This document shows, piece after piece, positions 33,385 to 41,848 of a stretch of DNA of 64,000 nucleotides. The position numbers and the translations under genes were made by a program. The notes below the pieces were generated by a model. The model was not told the DNA's origin. It saw only the letters and a program-made list of their open reading frames with translations, and did no database searches. Origin of the DNA: Bacillus sp. FJAT-49736 (GTDB lineage: Bacteria > Bacillota > Bacilli > Bacillales > Bacillaceae_C); NCBI RefSeq assembly GCF_018343615.1, contig NZ_JAGYPI010000004.1, positions 1,588 through 65,587 on the forward strand, written 5' to 3'. The stretch's first letter is position 1; each line of letters starts with the position of its first letter.

Positions 33385-33461
33385 GGTCCGGTAGTTCAGC
33401 TGGTTAGAATGCCTGCCTGTCACGCAGGAGGTCGCGGGTTCGAGTCCCGTCCGGACCGCCA
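33385..33461 (+). tRNA. tRNA-Asp (GTC)
   Basis: A complete cloverleaf: acceptor GGTCCGG/CCGGACC, anticodon stem CCTGC/GCAGG with loop CTGTCAC (anticodon GTC at 33419-33421), T-arm GCGGGTTCGAGTCCCGT. Discriminator G and encoded CCA are present. No tRNA-half element precedes it. Confidence 0.97.
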
Positions 33462-33487
33462 TTTTTATTTAAGAGACCATTACATAT

Positions 33488-33632
33488 GACACGGTAGCTC
33501 AGTCGGTAGAGCACGATTGAATACGCTGCGAAGCAAGGCATCAGCGTACCAGTCGAACTGCTGCTTGAATAGTTCTTCTGAGACTGGGACGAAGGTAATA
33601 ATAATCAAATTTTAGGAACTATATACTAATAT
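33488..33632 (+). ncRNA. tRNA-half/hairpin element, copy B (Phe-type 5' half)
   Basis: The 26-base start (33488-33513) is a tRNA-Phe 5' half with two changes in the acceptor strand (GACACGG for GGCTCGG). It continues into hairpins TACGCTG/CAGCGTA (33522-33528, 33542-33548) and CCAGTC/GACTGG (33549-33554, 33582-33587), with the conserved loop GAACTGCTGCTTGA (33555-33568). The remaining A/T-rich 45 bases lead into copy C. B and C are a tandem duplication of about 145-148 bases with scattered differences. Confidence 0.5.
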
Positions 33633-33780
33633 GGCTCGGTAGCTCAGTCGGTAGAGCACGATCGAATACGCTGCAAAGCAAAGGGCATCAGCGTACCAGT
33701 CGAACTGCTGCTTGAATAGTCTTTTGAAGACTGGGACGAAGGTAACAATAATCAAATTTTAGGAACTATATACTTAATAT
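33633..33780 (+). ncRNA. tRNA-half/hairpin element, copy C (Phe-type 5' half)
   Basis: The first 26 bases (33633-33658) are identical to the start of the real tRNA-Phe gene at 33781, through the D-arm GAGCA. Hairpins TACGCTG/CAGCGTA (33667-33673, 33689-33695) and CCAGTC/GACTGG (33696-33701, 33729-33734) follow, with loop GAACTGCTGCTTGA (33702-33715). No 3' half of a tRNA is present before the next gene. The element runs directly into intact tRNA-Phe. A processed ncRNA or a decayed mobile insertion are both possible. Confidence 0.5.
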
Positions 33781-33853
33781 GGCTCGGTAGCTCAGTCGGT
33801 AGAGCAAAGGACTGAAAATCCTTGTGTCGGCGGTTCGATTCCGTCCCGAGCCA
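33781..33853 (+). tRNA. tRNA-Phe (GAA), CCA not encoded
   Basis: A complete cloverleaf: acceptor GGCTCGG/CCGAGCC, D-arm GCTC..GAGC, anticodon stem AAGGA/TCCTT with loop CTGAAAA (anticodon GAA at 33814-33816), T-arm GGCGGTTCGATTCCGTC. Discriminator A (33853) is followed by TCT, so CCA must be added after transcription, unlike the two neighbouring tRNAs. Confidence 0.96.
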
Positions 33854-33857
33854 TCTC

Positions 33858-33899
33858 CAAAAAGCACTGCGATGACCAAGACTCTCGCAGTGCTTTTTT
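33858..33899 (+). terminator. Terminator of the tRNA cluster
   Basis: A stem of about 13 bp (AAAAGCACTGCGA with its complement) and a 12-base loop are followed by a run of T residues, five bases after tRNA-Phe. Confidence 0.92.
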
Positions 33900-33913
33900 A
33901 TAAATCATTATTT

Positions 33914-33930
33914 TGTAATGTGTCTGTAAT
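33914..33930 (+). promoter_or_regulatory. Candidate WalR (YycF) binding site
   Basis: TGTAAT-GTGTC-TGTAAT is an exact match to the WalR direct repeat TGTWAH-N5-TGTWAH. It lies about 290 bases upstream of the M23 peptidase gene, itself upstream of walR. Two further half-sites, TGTAAC (34076) and TGTTAC (34096), are closer to the promoter but 20 bases apart. Confidence 0.45.
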
Positions 33931-34121
33931 ATTTTGGGTAAATATTACCATTTCTAACCCAAATAATAAGAACAGACTTACAGTAGAAAAATCCTTTTTT
34001 TCTTTGATATTTATGGATTCTTTCGACAAAAATGGTTATAACACTGTATTTCTCGAAAAATAAAAAGGCTAATTTTGTAACTATTTATACAATTATGTTA
34101 CATTACCATAAAATCCCCCTA

Positions 34122-34151
34122 TTGAACTATAATTTTATGTTATCGTATAAA
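34122..34151 (+). promoter_or_regulatory. Candidate promoter of the M23 peptidase gene
   Basis: TTGAAC (34122-34127) and TATAAA (34146-34151) are 18 bases apart, about 65 bases before the start codon. Confidence 0.6.
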
Positions 34152-34217
34152 AGTGTAAAATTATTTGAATATTTATACCTAGTATAAAAGAACTGAATGG
34201 TATTAGGGGGATTTATA

Positions 34218-35687
34218 ATGAATTGGAAAAGGATAAATCTGAGATTTGCTTCCAATTTCCAAAAACTTAATAACACAAAGACTATGAATTTATTAAAGGT
34301 AACTGCGATTGCAACTCTAGTTTTCTCAACCCTAACCTTCACTAACATTTCTACTAATGCAGAAACAGGAATTAAAACTGTTTATCATGTCTATATAAAT
34401 CAACAATATATTGGTACCGTTTCGGATAAAGAAATAATTGAAAAGCTGGCTAATGAAAAAATAAATAATGCTCAAAATCAATTTGAAAATGATCAAATTA
34501 ACATAGAAAATGAAATTACATATATACCAGAACAAGTCTTCCGTCCACAAACAAATGATGATGAAGCAGTGCAAAAAGCTTCTGAGCTGTTTACGGTAAA
34601 ATCAGATGCAACAGCTATTGTCATTGATGGCAAGCCGACCGCGTATGTCCGAGATGAACAAGAGGCAAACGAGGTTATAGAAAATATAAAGCTACATTAT
34701 GTATCAAAAAAAGACCTTGCTGCCATTCAAGAGCAAAAGGAACTACAGCAACCTTTACCGCCATTGAAAAAGAAACAGTCTCGTATATTAGACGTTAATC
34801 TTGATGAAAAAGTTTCAATTCAAAAGGATGAAGTTGCTCCTAATCAAATTTTATCGGTGGATCAAGCGGTTGACTATTTGTTAAAGGGAACCTTAAAGGA
34901 AAAAAAATATACCGTTAAAGATGGTGATGTTTTAGGGCAGATCGCTATAGACCATCATTTGAAGCAAAAGCAGATCTTAGAAATGAATCCTGGCATTAAA
35001 GAGGATTCACTAAAAATTGGACAGGAACTAAAAGTTACTGCATATGTGCCTTTAGTTCATGTAATAGTACAGAGAGAAACATACAAAGTAGAGAAGGTAC
35101 CATATAAAAAGGAAATCATCGAAGATAAAACAATGTTTAAAGGTGATTCAAAAGTAAGACAAAAGGGTCAAAATGGAAAAAGTGAGATTACGTATATTGT
35201 GACAGAGGAAAATGGAACGGTCACAAAGAAAGATATACAAAAGGAAAAGGTTATTAAAAAGCCTGTAAAATATATAGTAGTACAAGGAACAAAGGTTATT
35301 CCTTCAAGGGGATCTGGTTCATTATCATGGCCAACAAATGGCGGATACGTTTCTAGCAGAATGGGGTACCGTTGGGGAAAACTTCATAAAGGAATTGATA
35401 TTGCAAGGCCAAGTGACCGGACGATCAAAGCAGCCGATAATGGAGTTGTTGTCGAAGCAGGATGGGATAGCGGCGGTTATGGAAATATGATAAAAATTGA
35501 CCATCGAAATGGATACGTTACAATTTATGGTCATTTAAGCTCGATTAATGTATCTGTTGGACAAACGGTTTCTAAAGGTTCCAGCATTGGCATTATGGGA
35601 GATACAGGAGATTCGACAGGAATTCATCTTCACTTTGAACTTCATGTAAATGGTAGTCTGAAAAACCCTCTTGATTATTTACGATAA
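34218..35687 (+). CDS. Secreted M23 peptidoglycan endopeptidase with LysM and G5 domains
   Basis: A 489-residue exported cell-wall hydrolase. The N-terminus is a basic then hydrophobic signal peptide ending near NAETGIKT. A LysM motif (KYTVKDGDVLGQIA to KIGQELKV, about residues 225-275) and a G5-type domain (about 275-355) come before the M23 domain. The M23 zinc ligands are visible in HKGIDIA (H and D) and in HLHFELH. The ATG at 34218 follows AGGGGG; an in-frame ATG at 34197 lacks a site. Located just before walR, with a WalR-like box upstream, it is a likely WalR target (inference). Confidence 0.93.
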   Translation: MNWKRINLRFASNFQKLNNTKTMNLLKVTAIATLVFSTLTFTNISTNAETGIKTVYHVYINQQYIGTVSDKEIIEKLANEKINNAQNQFENDQINIENEITYIPEQVFRPQTNDDEAVQKASELFTVKSDATAIVIDGKPTAYVRDEQEANEVIENIKLHYVSKKDLAAIQEQKELQQPLPPLKKKQSRILDVNLDEKVSIQKDEVAPNQILSVDQAVDYLLKGTLKEKKYTVKDGDVLGQIAIDHHLKQKQILEMNPGIKEDSLKIGQELKVTAYVPLVHVIVQRETYKVEKVPYKKEIIEDKTMFKGDSKVRQKGQNGKSEITYIVTEENGTVTKKDIQKEKVIKKPVKYIVVQGTKVIPSRGSGSLSWPTNGGYVSSRMGYRWGKLHKGIDIARPSDRTIKAADNGVVVEAGWDSGGYGNMIKIDHRNGYVTIYGHLSSINVSVGQTVSKGSSIGIMGDTGDSTGIHLHFELHVNGSLKNPLDYLR

Positions 35688-35698
35688 ATGTTTCAATG

Positions 35699-35732
35699 AA
35701 TACCTCTAGGTTAGCTAGAGGTATTTAATTTT
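35699..35732 (+). terminator. Terminator after the M23 gene
   Basis: The 11-bp stem AATACCTCTAG/CTAGAGGTATT with a five-base loop is followed by TAATTTTG. The next 260 bases, to walR at 35993, are A/T-rich and hold no promoter I can assign with confidence. Confidence 0.85.
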
Positions 35733-35992
35733 GTATTTTACCAATGGTGAAGGTACAGGTTGCATACCTTATCCAAGTGATGGGTTAATTGGAAAGAGCA
35801 TTTACCGCAAAATAGATGAATTAAAGATGATAAAATGATACATTAAAATAGAGGAATTGTAGCAAAAATATAGAAAGAATATTGTTAATGTTAGTAGGTA
35901 CAGTTTGCTTCCTCTAAAGATATAGACCACAAGGTGTTATACCGCATAAATATAGATTAGATTTATTATTTTATTTCGAGGAGAGTACGAAA

Positions 35993-36700
35993 ATGGATAA
36001 GAAAATTTTAGTTGTAGATGATGAAAAGCCAATTGCAGATATACTCCAATTTAATCTTCAAAAGGAAGGTTATACGGTTTATTGTGCTTATGACGGTGAA
36101 GAAGCTCTAAAGATGGTAGAAGAAGTCCAACCAGACCTTTTAATACTAGATATTATGATTCCAAAACGTGATGGTATGGAAGTTTGCCGAGAAGTTAGAA
36201 AGAAATATGAAATGCCGATTATTATGTTAACGGCGAAGGATTCTGAAATTGATAAAGTTTTGGGACTAGAGCTCGGTGCTGATGATTATGTAACAAAACC
36301 TTTCAGTACGCGTGAACTAATTGCACGTGCCAAAGCAAATTTAAGACGCCACCAAGCTGTTGCTACATCCGAGGAAGAGGAAGAAAACAGCGAAATCACC
36401 ATTGGATCGCTTGTTATTCATCCCGATGCCTATGTAGTATCCAAGCGTGGCGAAACAATTGAATTGACTCATCGTGAATTTGAACTTCTTTACTATTTAG
36501 CGAAGCATATTGGACAGGTAATGACACGTGAACACTTGCTACAAACTGTTTGGGGCTATGATTATTATGGCGATGTAAGAACAGTGGATGTAACGGTTAG
36601 ACGTCTTCGAGAGAAAGTAGAGGATAATCCAAGCCATCCAGCGTGGATCGTAACAAGAAGGGGAGTAGGTTACTACTTGCGGAATCCTGAACAGGAGTAA
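35993..36700 (+). CDS. walR: Response regulator WalR (YycF)
   Basis: A 235-residue OmpR-family response regulator, essential in Bacillus, controlling cell-wall hydrolases. The receiver domain has the acidic pair D9-D10, phospho-acceptor D53 ([10 protein letters not shown]) and K in TKPFSTREL. The C-terminal winged helix contains [17 protein letters not shown]. The ATG at 35993 follows CGAGGAGAG. It heads the walRKHIJ operon. Confidence 0.98.
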   Translation: MDKKILVVDDEKPIADILQFNLQKEGYTVYCAYDGEEALKMVEEVQPDLLILDIMIPKRDGMEVCREVRKKYEMPIIMLTAKDSEIDKVLGLELGADDYVTKPFSTRELIARAKANLRRHQAVATSEEEEENSEITIGSLVIHPDAYVVSKRGETIELTHREFELLYYLAKHIGQVMTREHLLQTVWGYDYYGDVRTVDVTVRRLREKVEDNPSHPAWIVTRRGVGYYLRNPEQE

Positions 36701-36704
36701 TGTA

Positions 36705-38519
36705 ATGAAAAAAGTTGGTTTTTTGCAATCTATTCATTTGAAGTTTGTATTAATTTATATTTTATTAATCTTGTTTGCCATGGAGATCATTGGTGTTTAC
36801 TTTGTAAATAAGCTAGAGGATAAGCTTGTAAAAAACTTTAAAGACTCCATTGAACTGCGAGCAGATACAATGAAATACAGCCTTTCGGAGGTATTGAAGG
36901 ATAAGGAAGATCAAGATTCTTCCACCAAGATTAAAAAGATATTATCCGGAAATATTGGCTCCGATATTGCAGAAGTAAGAGTGATAAATAATCGAAGTGT
37001 AATTTTAGGTACTTCTGATTCCGATAATCAAGGATTGGTTGGGCAGAAGACGACGGACACTTTAGTCAAATTAGCTATAAGCACAGAAGAGAAACAGGAT
37101 AAAATTTATTTTGACAGTTCCTCTAGAAAAAGGATTTGGGTACTGACATCTCCTATTACATCTAACGGGAAAATATACGGATATATATATTTAGTGACAA
37201 AAATTGAATCTGTATATAATCAGTTAGATGAAATCAACAACATTTTTACAACAGGTACTGCGATTGCAGTTGTGTTAACAGCTATTTTAGGGATTGTATT
37301 AGCTCAAACCATCACAAGACCGATAGCCGATATGAGAAGGCAAGCAATGGCGATGGCAAAAGGGAACTTCTCCCGGAAGGTTAAGATATACGGGAATGAT
37401 GAAATAGGACAGCTCGCCTCTTCCTTTAACCACATGACCAAAAAGCTTCAAGAGGCTCAAGCAACAACAGAGGGTGAACGAAGGAAATTAACTTCTGTAT
37501 TATCTTATATGACAGATGGTGTGATAGCCACAGATCGCAGAGGGAGAGTTATCCTTATTAATGATGCTGCAACTGAAATGATAGATGTTTCACGTGAAAC
37601 AGTTCTTTCTCAAAACTTAGTTGATGTACTGGGAATAAAAGATGATCACAATTTTGAGGATTTGCTGCATGAACAAGAGTCTATTATTTTGGACTTTAGC
37701 ACAGAAGAAGAACCATATATTTTAAGAGGAAATATTTCTGTTATACAAAGCGAAACAGGCTTTGTAAGTGGTCTTATCATTGTGCTTCATGATATTACGG
37801 AGCAAGAAAAAATTGATATGGAACGCAGGGAATTCGTAGCAAATGTATCCCATGAATTGCGGACACCGTTAACAACAATGAGAAGCTATTTGGAAGCATT
37901 AGCGGATGGTGTATGGCAGGACAAGGAAATAGCTCCGCGCTTTTTAAGCGTCACACAAAATGAAACAGAGCGTATGATTCGTATGGTAAATGATTTATTT
38001 AAGCTATCCAAGATGGATAGAGAGGATGATCCATTAAATAAAGATTGGATAAACTTTATCGAATTCTTTCATCATATCATTGACCGTTTTGAAATGACCA
38101 AACCGGAACATATTACTCTTAAACGAAAGCTTCCGAATGAAGCATTATTTGTAGAGTTAGATGAAGATAAAATGACACAGATTCTAGATAATATCATTTC
38201 GAATGCGATTAAATACTCACCAGAAGGTGGGCAAATAACGTTTAGAGTAAAGGCACAGGAAGAAACTATCGATATAAGTATTTCTGATCAAGGTTTAGGG
38301 ATACCAAAGGATAAGCTTAAGAAAATTTTTGAACGGTTTTATCGTGTGGACAAGGCACGTACACGTCAAATGGGCGGAACTGGCCTGGGACTCGCCATTG
38401 CCAAGGAAATGGTGGAAGCACATGGTGGTACGATTTCTGCAAAAAGTGTTGAAGGAAAAGGGACAACTATCACGATATCCCTTCCATTCGACCGTTCATT
38501 AGAGGATGATTGGTCATGA
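36705..38519 (+). CDS. walK: Sensor histidine kinase WalK (YycG)
   Basis: A 604-residue membrane kinase. Two membrane helices (about 13-35 and 182-203) flank an extracellular PAS-like domain. HAMP, PAS (about 260-360) and HisKA with phospho-acceptor His383 (VSHELRTPL) follow. The HATPase domain has NIISNAIKYSPEGG, DQGLGIP and GGTGLGLAIAKE. A perfect parS lies in codons 294-299. The gene starts four bases after walR and overlaps walH. Confidence 0.98.
   Translation: MKKVGFLQSIHLKFVLIYILLILFAMEIIGVYFVNKLEDKLVKNFKDSIELRADTMKYSLSEVLKDKEDQDSSTKIKKILSGNIGSDIAEVRVINNRSVILGTSDSDNQGLVGQKTTDTLVKLAISTEEKQDKIYFDSSSRKRIWVLTSPITSNGKIYGYIYLVTKIESVYNQLDEINNIFTTGTAIAVVLTAILGIVLAQTITRPIADMRRQAMAMAKGNFSRKVKIYGNDEIGQLASSFNHMTKKLQEAQATTEGERRKLTSVLSYMTDGVIATDRRGRVILINDAATEMIDVSRETVLSQNLVDVLGIKDDHNFEDLLHEQESIILDFSTEEEPYILRGNISVIQSETGFVSGLIIVLHDITEQEKIDMERREFVANVSHELRTPLTTMRSYLEALADGVWQDKEIAPRFLSVTQNETERMIRMVNDLFKLSKMDREDDPLNKDWINFIEFFHHIIDRFEMTKPEHITLKRKLPNEALFVELDEDKMTQILDNIISNAIKYSPEGGQITFRVKAQEETIDISISDQGLGIPKDKLKKIFERFYRVDKARTRQMGGTGLGLAIAKEMVEAHGGTISAKSVEGKGTTITISLPFDRSLEDDWS
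37586..37601. promoter_or_regulatory. parS site 3 (inside walK)
   Basis: A perfect 16-bp TGTTTCACGTGAAACA within walK, encoding part of DVSRET between the PAS and kinase regions. It is about 26.5 kb from oriC. Confidence 0.95.
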
Positions 38520-39832
38520 AATTTGAAACAGTAAAAACCATTATTTTGTCCTTATTGGTTGCTGGAAGCATATATTTAACTTGGTCTATTTGGACATACA
38601 AGCCAGGTTATGATCCGATTAGTAAGGATGTTATCAATACCCCGATTTCAGATGTAAAAAAAATTCAGGATATCATTAAACCTAATAAAATTTTGCTGCA
38701 TCAAAATCATACTCATCTAGGTACGGTAGATGATACGGAAATAGAGCGTGTTATTAAGGAGCTTCAGAAGTGGCATTTCTTTGATATTGGAAATCAAAAA
38801 ACATTCAGTGAAACGGAGCTTCGTTATTTTATTCAAGAGGATAATCATATGGAAATTGACTTTCCAAATCGTATCCCGTTTGAAGTCTATAAGGCAATTC
38901 TTCAAATTAATAAAAAACAAACATCCAATGTATATTTTGACCGCATTGTTATCGATTTTGAAAAGGGCACTCAAAAAGAACGGAATGTTTATTTTATCGA
39001 TACGGAAAACCGGAAAATTGCAAGCTCATCCATTAGTATTAATGAGATTCAATCGTTTTGGAATAAAACAAAACAGAAACAAAGCGAATATCAGCCATAT
39101 GAATCGATTGAGCTTGGAAGAAATCACTATACATTTGTGCCGAAGTCCCAGACACAAATGTGGAGCTATAAATTTTCGGTGAAGGATAAGGATGAACTAG
39201 AAAGCTTTAAGAAAAGATTATTTAGCGACCCTAATTCTGTTCAAAAAAGTGAGTCAACAGATAAAATAGAATATATTAATAGCACTAGCTTGATGAAAGC
39301 CGATTTGAAAAATAATATGCTATACTTTGTAAATCCTTCATCGGAGAATCTTTCCTATACATCTGATCCAAGAATTCTTTTAAAACAAAGCATCGACTTT
39401 GTTAATGATCATGGCGGTTGGACAGATGAATACCGATATTTTGATTTAGATAATAGTAATCATGAGGTTATTTTCCGATTGTATATGGACGGGTATCCTG
39501 TTTTCAATTCGGAGGATATGGCGGAGATTCAGCAATTTTGGGGAGATAACGATATTTTTCAGTATCAGCGACCATATGTATCTCTTCTTGACGTTCCGGT
39601 AAATACTCCGTCTAAAAAGTATCTTGAATCCGGGAAGACAGTTTTAAAGGATCTATTAGCTAATTCAAATGTCCGGAAAGATGACATTCAGGATCTTGCT
39701 ATAGGCTATCAATTACAGAAGGATCCAAAAACATCAGATGTCCTTTCCTTTGAACCAAAGTGGTATTGCCTTTATCAAGGTACTTGGTCCCCAGCCTCTG
39801 AGATAGGGAGGGTTCAAAATGGAATGGAGTAA
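38516..39832 (+). CDS. walH: WalK regulator WalH (YycH)
   Basis: A 438-residue protein with one N-terminal membrane helix (about 6-24) and a large extracellular part of the YycH fold. With YycI it binds WalK in the membrane and modulates its activity (inhibitory in B. subtilis). The ATG at 38516 overlaps the walK stop as ATGA and has GAGG ten bases upstream; an in-frame TTG at 38510 is too close to that site. It overlaps yycI by 14 bases. Confidence 0.95.
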   Translation: MKFETVKTIILSLLVAGSIYLTWSIWTYKPGYDPISKDVINTPISDVKKIQDIIKPNKILLHQNHTHLGTVDDTEIERVIKELQKWHFFDIGNQKTFSETELRYFIQEDNHMEIDFPNRIPFEVYKAILQINKKQTSNVYFDRIVIDFEKGTQKERNVYFIDTENRKIASSSISINEIQSFWNKTKQKQSEYQPYESIELGRNHYTFVPKSQTQMWSYKFSVKDKDELESFKKRLFSDPNSVQKSESTDKIEYINSTSLMKADLKNNMLYFVNPSSENLSYTSDPRILLKQSIDFVNDHGGWTDEYRYFDLDNSNHEVIFRLYMDGYPVFNSEDMAEIQQFWGDNDIFQYQRPYVSLLDVPVNTPSKKYLESGKTVLKDLLANSNVRKDDIQDLAIGYQLQKDPKTSDVLSFEPKWYCLYQGTWSPASEIGRVQNGME

Positions 39833-40709
39833 AACAAAAACAATGTTTATTATTGTTTTCTTAATACTTGATCTCTTTTTGGCAACCCAGTTGTTTAATA
39901 AGTATTCAAAAAGTCAATACGATGTCATTCAAAACGCTTCGGATGAAGATCGATTAAAAGCGGATGAAATAACATATGATAGACTTCCAACAGACAAGAT
40001 AAGAAGCCAATATTTAAGGGCTAAATCAAAAATATTTACGAGTAAAGATATCAAAAGGCTCGTAAATCAATCCGCCTTAATTACAAAGGATGGAACAGAT
40101 ATTACTTCATATTTTAATAAACCTATTGCCATTTCCGGAAAAATAGATAAGACTTCGATAGACAAGGTCTTGAAGGATAAGAATATCTTATATAATGACC
40201 AGTATACCTTTTGGAAATATGATAAAGACATGAAGCAAATAAATTACATTCAAACTTATAAGGACATGCCAATTTTTAAAAATATAAGTGGTCATATCAT
40301 TTTTTATCTGAACGATAAAAATGAAATTGTTTCTTATGAGCAAACATTGTTGAACATAGAGGATGAGGTAAAGGAAGGGGATGTTTGGGCAGCCATTAAA
40401 GCCATTGATACCCTCCATAATAAAGGGATGCTAAAACGGAAAAGCAAGATTCTAGAGCCTGAATTAGGTTACTATACGCGGATACAATCATCAGAGCTAC
40501 AATTACTAGTTCCTACATGGTATTTTGCGGTAGTAAATGACGGCAAAACAGAGGACTTTTTCGTTGATGCATTTGAAGGACAAGTCTTCGAAATGAATGA
40601 TAACGGTAATTTAGATGATCCGAATTCTAATGATGGTACACAGTTAAAGGAGAAGCCAAATATAAAAGGCGACCTTAAGGCTAAACAAAATGAACCAGGA
40701 GATTATTAA
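39819..40709 (+). CDS. walI: WalK regulator WalI (YycI)
   Basis: A 296-residue protein with one N-terminal membrane helix (about 6-23) and an extracellular YycI domain. It forms the WalK-WalH-WalI membrane complex. The C-terminus (about 255-296) is Asn/Asp/Lys-rich and probably flexible. The ATG at 39819 follows GGGAGGG and lies within walH, so translation is coupled. Confidence 0.95.
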   Translation: MEWSKTKTMFIIVFLILDLFLATQLFNKYSKSQYDVIQNASDEDRLKADEITYDRLPTDKIRSQYLRAKSKIFTSKDIKRLVNQSALITKDGTDITSYFNKPIAISGKIDKTSIDKVLKDKNILYNDQYTFWKYDKDMKQINYIQTYKDMPIFKNISGHIIFYLNDKNEIVSYEQTLLNIEDEVKEGDVWAAIKAIDTLHNKGMLKRKSKILEPELGYYTRIQSSELQLLVPTWYFAVVNDGKTEDFFVDAFEGQVFEMNDNGNLDDPNSNDGTQLKEKPNIKGDLKAKQNEPGDY

Positions 40710-40725
40710 TACAGGAGTGAAATAG

Positions 40726-41520
40726 ATGAGCCTGCATTTTAGTGTGCTTGCCAGTGGAAGCACAGGAAATGCGACATATGTTGAAACAAATGAACACGCT
40801 TTTTTGGTTGATGCCGGCTTCAGCGGGAAGCAAATGGAAGCTTTGTTTCAAAAAATTGATCGCAAACTTGAGAATCTGAACGGAATACTTGTTACACATG
40901 AACATAGTGACCATATTAAAGGCGTGGGCGTTCTAGCCAGGAAATATAAGCTGCCAGTGTATGCAAATCAGAAAACATGGGCTGCAATGGATGGATTAAT
41001 AGGCGATATTCCAGTAGATCAAAAATTTACATTTGATATGGAGGATGTAAAATCATTTGGTGGCTTAAGTATAGAATCATTTGGTGTTTCACACGATGCT
41101 GCGGAACCGATGTTTTACATCTTTCATGAAGGAGATAAAAAAATAGTATTAATTACGGATACTGGCTATGTAAGCGACCGAATGAAAGGCATTATCTCCA
41201 ATGCAAATGTCTATATATTTGAAAGTAATCACGATGTTCAAATGCTCCGGATGGGAAAATATCCTTGGAATATAAAAAGGCGTATTTTAAGTGATGTTGG
41301 CCATGTTTCGAATGAGGATGCAGCTATTGCCATGAGCGATGTTATTGGAGATAAAACGAGGCGCATATATTTATCCCATTTGAGCTTGGACAATAATCTA
41401 AAAGATTTAGCAAGAATGAGTGTAACACAAACATTGCAATCAAGGGGCCTGATTGTGGGGGAATCCTTCGATCTATTTGATACAGATCCAAAAATTCCAA
41501 CCCCATTAACAGCGGTTTAA
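40726..41520 (+). CDS. walJ: Metallo-beta-lactamase fold exonuclease-like protein WalJ (YycJ)
   Basis: A 264-residue MBL-fold protein. The metal-binding motif is THEHSDH (about 58-64), with later ligands in TDTGYVSD and near SNHD and SHLS. YycJ/WalJ homologues are 5'-3' DNA exonucleases implicated in mismatch repair, and in some species affect wall homeostasis. The ATG at 40726 follows AGGAGTGA. It ends the wal operon. Confidence 0.95.
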   Translation: MSLHFSVLASGSTGNATYVETNEHAFLVDAGFSGKQMEALFQKIDRKLENLNGILVTHEHSDHIKGVGVLARKYKLPVYANQKTWAAMDGLIGDIPVDQKFTFDMEDVKSFGGLSIESFGVSHDAAEPMFYIFHEGDKKIVLITDTGYVSDRMKGIISNANVYIFESNHDVQMLRMGKYPWNIKRRILSDVGHVSNEDAAIAMSDVIGDKTRRIYLSHLSLDNNLKDLARMSVTQTLQSRGLIVGESFDLFDTDPKIPTPLTAV

Positions 41521-41676
41521 ATAATTTTTCATAGATAAATAGTTTTGGGACTTAAACAATGTTGCTCTTGTGAAAAACAATCCGATGCTTTTGTTGAGTA
41601 TAAATAAAAGATCCTCCGAATCTAAGGCTATATTAGAATTAATACATTATACGAAAACAGCTATTGGAAATGATAA

Positions 41677-41720
41677 GGTGGAGAGGTTAATCCGTTTGGT
41701 TTGCTCTCCGCCTTTTTTAT
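41677..41720 (+). terminator. Terminator after the wal operon
   Basis: A 9-bp stem GGTGGAGAG/CTCTCCGCC (one G-T) with an 18-base loop is followed by six T residues. The 155 bases between walJ and this hairpin hold nothing else I can identify; a TATAAT at 41786-41791 before htrC lacks a good -35. Confidence 0.85.
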
Positions 41721-41848
41721 TTATTTCTAAAAATATAAATTGGTAATTCTTAAGCTGTTTTAATTAATTTTTAATAAATGCTGATTATAATATTAGCATA
41801 TATAGGTAAAATAATATGAGCCGATCTTTGGAGAAAGGAATGATTGAT

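Noticed and set aside
33110-33780. T-box riboswitch, CRISPR array or group I/II intron as explanation of the tRNA-half repeats
   Set aside because: No T-box sequence, no regular short repeats with unique spacers, and the units are too short with no intron core; splicing would not rebuild tRNAs A or B.
33824-34063. 79-codon frame overlapping tRNA-Phe and its terminator
   Set aside because: Starts inside the tRNA and runs through the terminator; no ribosome site.
38748-39182. 144-codon plus-strand frame inside walH
   Set aside because: Overlaps a conserved gene in another frame and has no family resemblance.
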